A DNA stretch of 6,297 bases from Alphaproteobacteria bacterium (GTDB lineage Bacteria > Pseudomonadota > Alphaproteobacteria > ATCC43930 > CGMCC-115725), in the NCBI GenBank assembly GCA_019237175.1, contig JAFAHP010000013.1:1-6297 (forward strand). Direction: 5' to 3'. The position numbers were made by a program, and so were the translations under genes. The notes beneath the pieces were generated by a model, which had not been told where the DNA came from, did not search any database, and saw nothing but the letters and a program-made list of their open reading frames with translations. Numbering within the stretch: position 1 is the first letter of the stretch; each line of letters opens with the position of its first letter. Shown piece by piece: positions 5,728 through 6,297 of the stretch.

Positions 5728-5869
5728 GGCGAAGCCGCCTTGGTTCAAATTACTGCTGCCGTCGCACGGCAATTCCGCACCGTTCGTCATTACCTCGGGC
5801 GCGCAGTTCAACGCCGTGGGCAACAACGGTTACCTATTCACTGGCAATAATTCCCTGGTGACGGGATAG
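5666..5869 (+). CDS. Small secreted protein, 67 residues, overlapping its upstream neighbour
   Basis: ATG 5666 has GGGGTGGG five bases upstream and lies inside the end of the tail-fibre-like gene, in a different frame; it ends with TAG at 5867-5869. The frame is open further upstream, but that part is Arg-rich shadow sequence. The product has a good Sec signal peptide: Arg4, hydrophobic ISAAALLFTISLAIA, and AEA cleavage after about residue 22. The mature 45 residues start KPPWFKLLLP and continue SAPFVITSGAQFNAVGNNGY, a short beta-like segment resembling the Gly/Asn-rich fibre proteins nearby. It fills the space between two signal-peptide genes, with nine bases to the next start. There is no known family. 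The coding case rests on start signal, signal peptide and spacing. Confidence 0.6.
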   Translation: MSIRISAAALLFTISLAIAAEAKPPWFKLLLPSHGNSAPFVITSGAQFNAVGNNGYLFTGNNSLVTG

Positions 5870-5878
5870 GTCTATCGC

Positions 5879-6297
5879 ATGAAAAAGCTGGCTGCAGCCG
5901 CCCTCTGGGCGGCTTTTTTGTTGCCCGTCCTTTGGGGATCGGCGGCAGATGCACAAGTCACGGTTTCGACGCCGAACGCGTCGACGACCGGTACCACGCT
6001 CAATGCGCTCGCCAAACTCACCGGCGCCCCGTCGACGGCGGTGATCGCGGCGACGACCGACACGTCCGGCATCGAAGGCATCGCCATATCCGGGGCCGGG
6101 ACATCCGGCAACGCGCTGATCGCGCGCGCCGGGCAGGCGAGCTGCATCTTCGACGGCGCTACCACGGCCGGCGATTATGTGCAGATCAGCTCGACCACCG
6201 GGGGCGATTGCCACGATGCGGGATCGGCCTATCCGTCGTCGGGCCAGGTGCTCGGCCGGGTGCTGAGCACGAATGCGTCAGGCGGCACCTATGCGAT
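5879..6297 (+). CDS. Secreted tail-fibre or decoration-like protein, N-terminal part (3' end outside window)
   Basis: ATG 5879 has an AGG eight bases upstream and the frame stays open to the window edge (139 codons). Residues 1-25 form a signal peptide: KK at 2-3, hydrophobic AAAALWAAFLLPVLWG, and ADA-Q cleavage. The mature part begins VTVSTPNASTTG and then LNALAKLTGAPSTAVIAATT. A repeating Gly-rich beta pattern follows with AGQASCIFDGATTAGDYVQI, GGDCHDAG and SSGQVLGRVLSTNASGGTY. The A-G-D-x-V then G-Q-V-L-G-R-V order is familiar from short phage surface or decoration modules, from memory only. Two cysteines may form a pair if exported. Its signal-peptide codons contain an intrinsic terminator (5897-5919). 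Confidence 0.78.
   Translation, partial: MKKLAAAALWAAFLLPVLWGSAADAQVTVSTPNASTTGTTLNALAKLTGAPSTAVIAATTDTSGIEGIAISGAGTSGNALIARAGQASCIFDGATTAGDYVQISSTTGGDCHDAGSAYPSSGQVLGRVLSTNASGGTYA
5897..5919 (+). terminator. Intrinsic terminator embedded in the signal-peptide codons of the 5879 gene
   Basis: GCCGCCC (5897-5903), loop TCT, GGGCGGC (5907-5913), then six Ts (5914-5919). This is a perfect 7-bp all-GC stem, extended by one A-T pair, and has the form of a strong Rho-independent terminator. It lies 16 bases after the ATG and encodes part of the hydrophobic core (ALWAAFL). A ribosome initiating at 5879 would cover the stem, so termination may depend on translation. The structure is directly visible; activity in vivo is inferred. 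Confidence 0.65.

Noticed and set aside
4480..5826. Long antisense open frame of 448 codons
   Set aside because: Its product is an Arg/Gly/Asp-rich mixture typical of the reverse strand of a GC-rich Ala/Thr-rich gene. The + strand has three signal-peptide or fibre-like frames in the same place.
4983..5861. + strand frame of 292 codons overlapping the fibre-like gene
   Set aside because: The product is His/Arg/Gln-rich without hydrophobic order and is a frame shadow of the Asn/Thr/Ala-rich fibre gene. No start signal was found.
1..6297. tRNA genes, CRISPR arrays, insertion sequences or attachment sites
   Set aside because: Reading both strands showed no tRNA T-loop signature, no regularly spaced repeats, no transposase frame and no obvious long direct repeats.

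Overview
The window looks like the late structural and lysis region of a tailed bacteriophage or prophage. Every supported gene lies on the + strand. Genes are tightly packed, often with overlapping stop and start codons, and most encode Ser/Thr/Ala/Gly-rich beta-type proteins typical of tail-fibre or virion-surface modules. The base composition is GC-rich, and a GH24 endolysin, a two-gene spanin-like pair and a small lipoprotein are present. Together these suggest a Gram-negative host, most likely an alphaproteobacterium of the Rhizobiales type. The host assignment is an inference from composition and protein style only. No integrase, terminase, capsid, tRNA or CRISPR feature is visible, so phage and prophage cannot be told apart here.

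Layout: 1-540 is the C-terminal part of a tail-fibre-like protein. It is followed by a small lipoprotein gene (559 onward) whose reading frame seems broken near 664-684 and resumes in another frame to 845. A GC hairpin with a short T-run (875-896) ends this block, and a second inverted repeat covers the ribosome binding site and start of the next gene. At 914-2047 lies a 377-residue beta-rich structural protein. A short gap of about 140 bases with a hairpin follows, then two small unrecognised genes (2186-2395, 2398-2808). The second overlaps a GH24 endolysin (2805-3305). After it come a single-membrane-span coiled-coil protein (3323-3667; inner-membrane spanin or holin candidate) and an overlapping putative outer-membrane spanin lipoprotein (3664-3966). 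These form a lysis cassette: the endolysin would cut peptidoglycan after holin-mediated release, and the spanin pair would then disrupt the outer membrane.

From 4038 to the right edge is a second run of beta-rich genes: 4038-4577 (unrecognised), 4588-5727 (three tandem tail-fibre-like modules), 5666-5869 (67 residues, overlapping its neighbour by 62 bases in another frame) and 5879 to beyond the window. The last three begin with apparent Sec signal peptides, which is odd for phage virion-type modules, and they carry even numbers of cysteines. The last gene also contains a textbook intrinsic terminator inside its signal-peptide codons. That gene is incomplete at the window edge but plainly coding. 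The secreted phage-module cluster and the embedded terminator are the most interesting points in the window.
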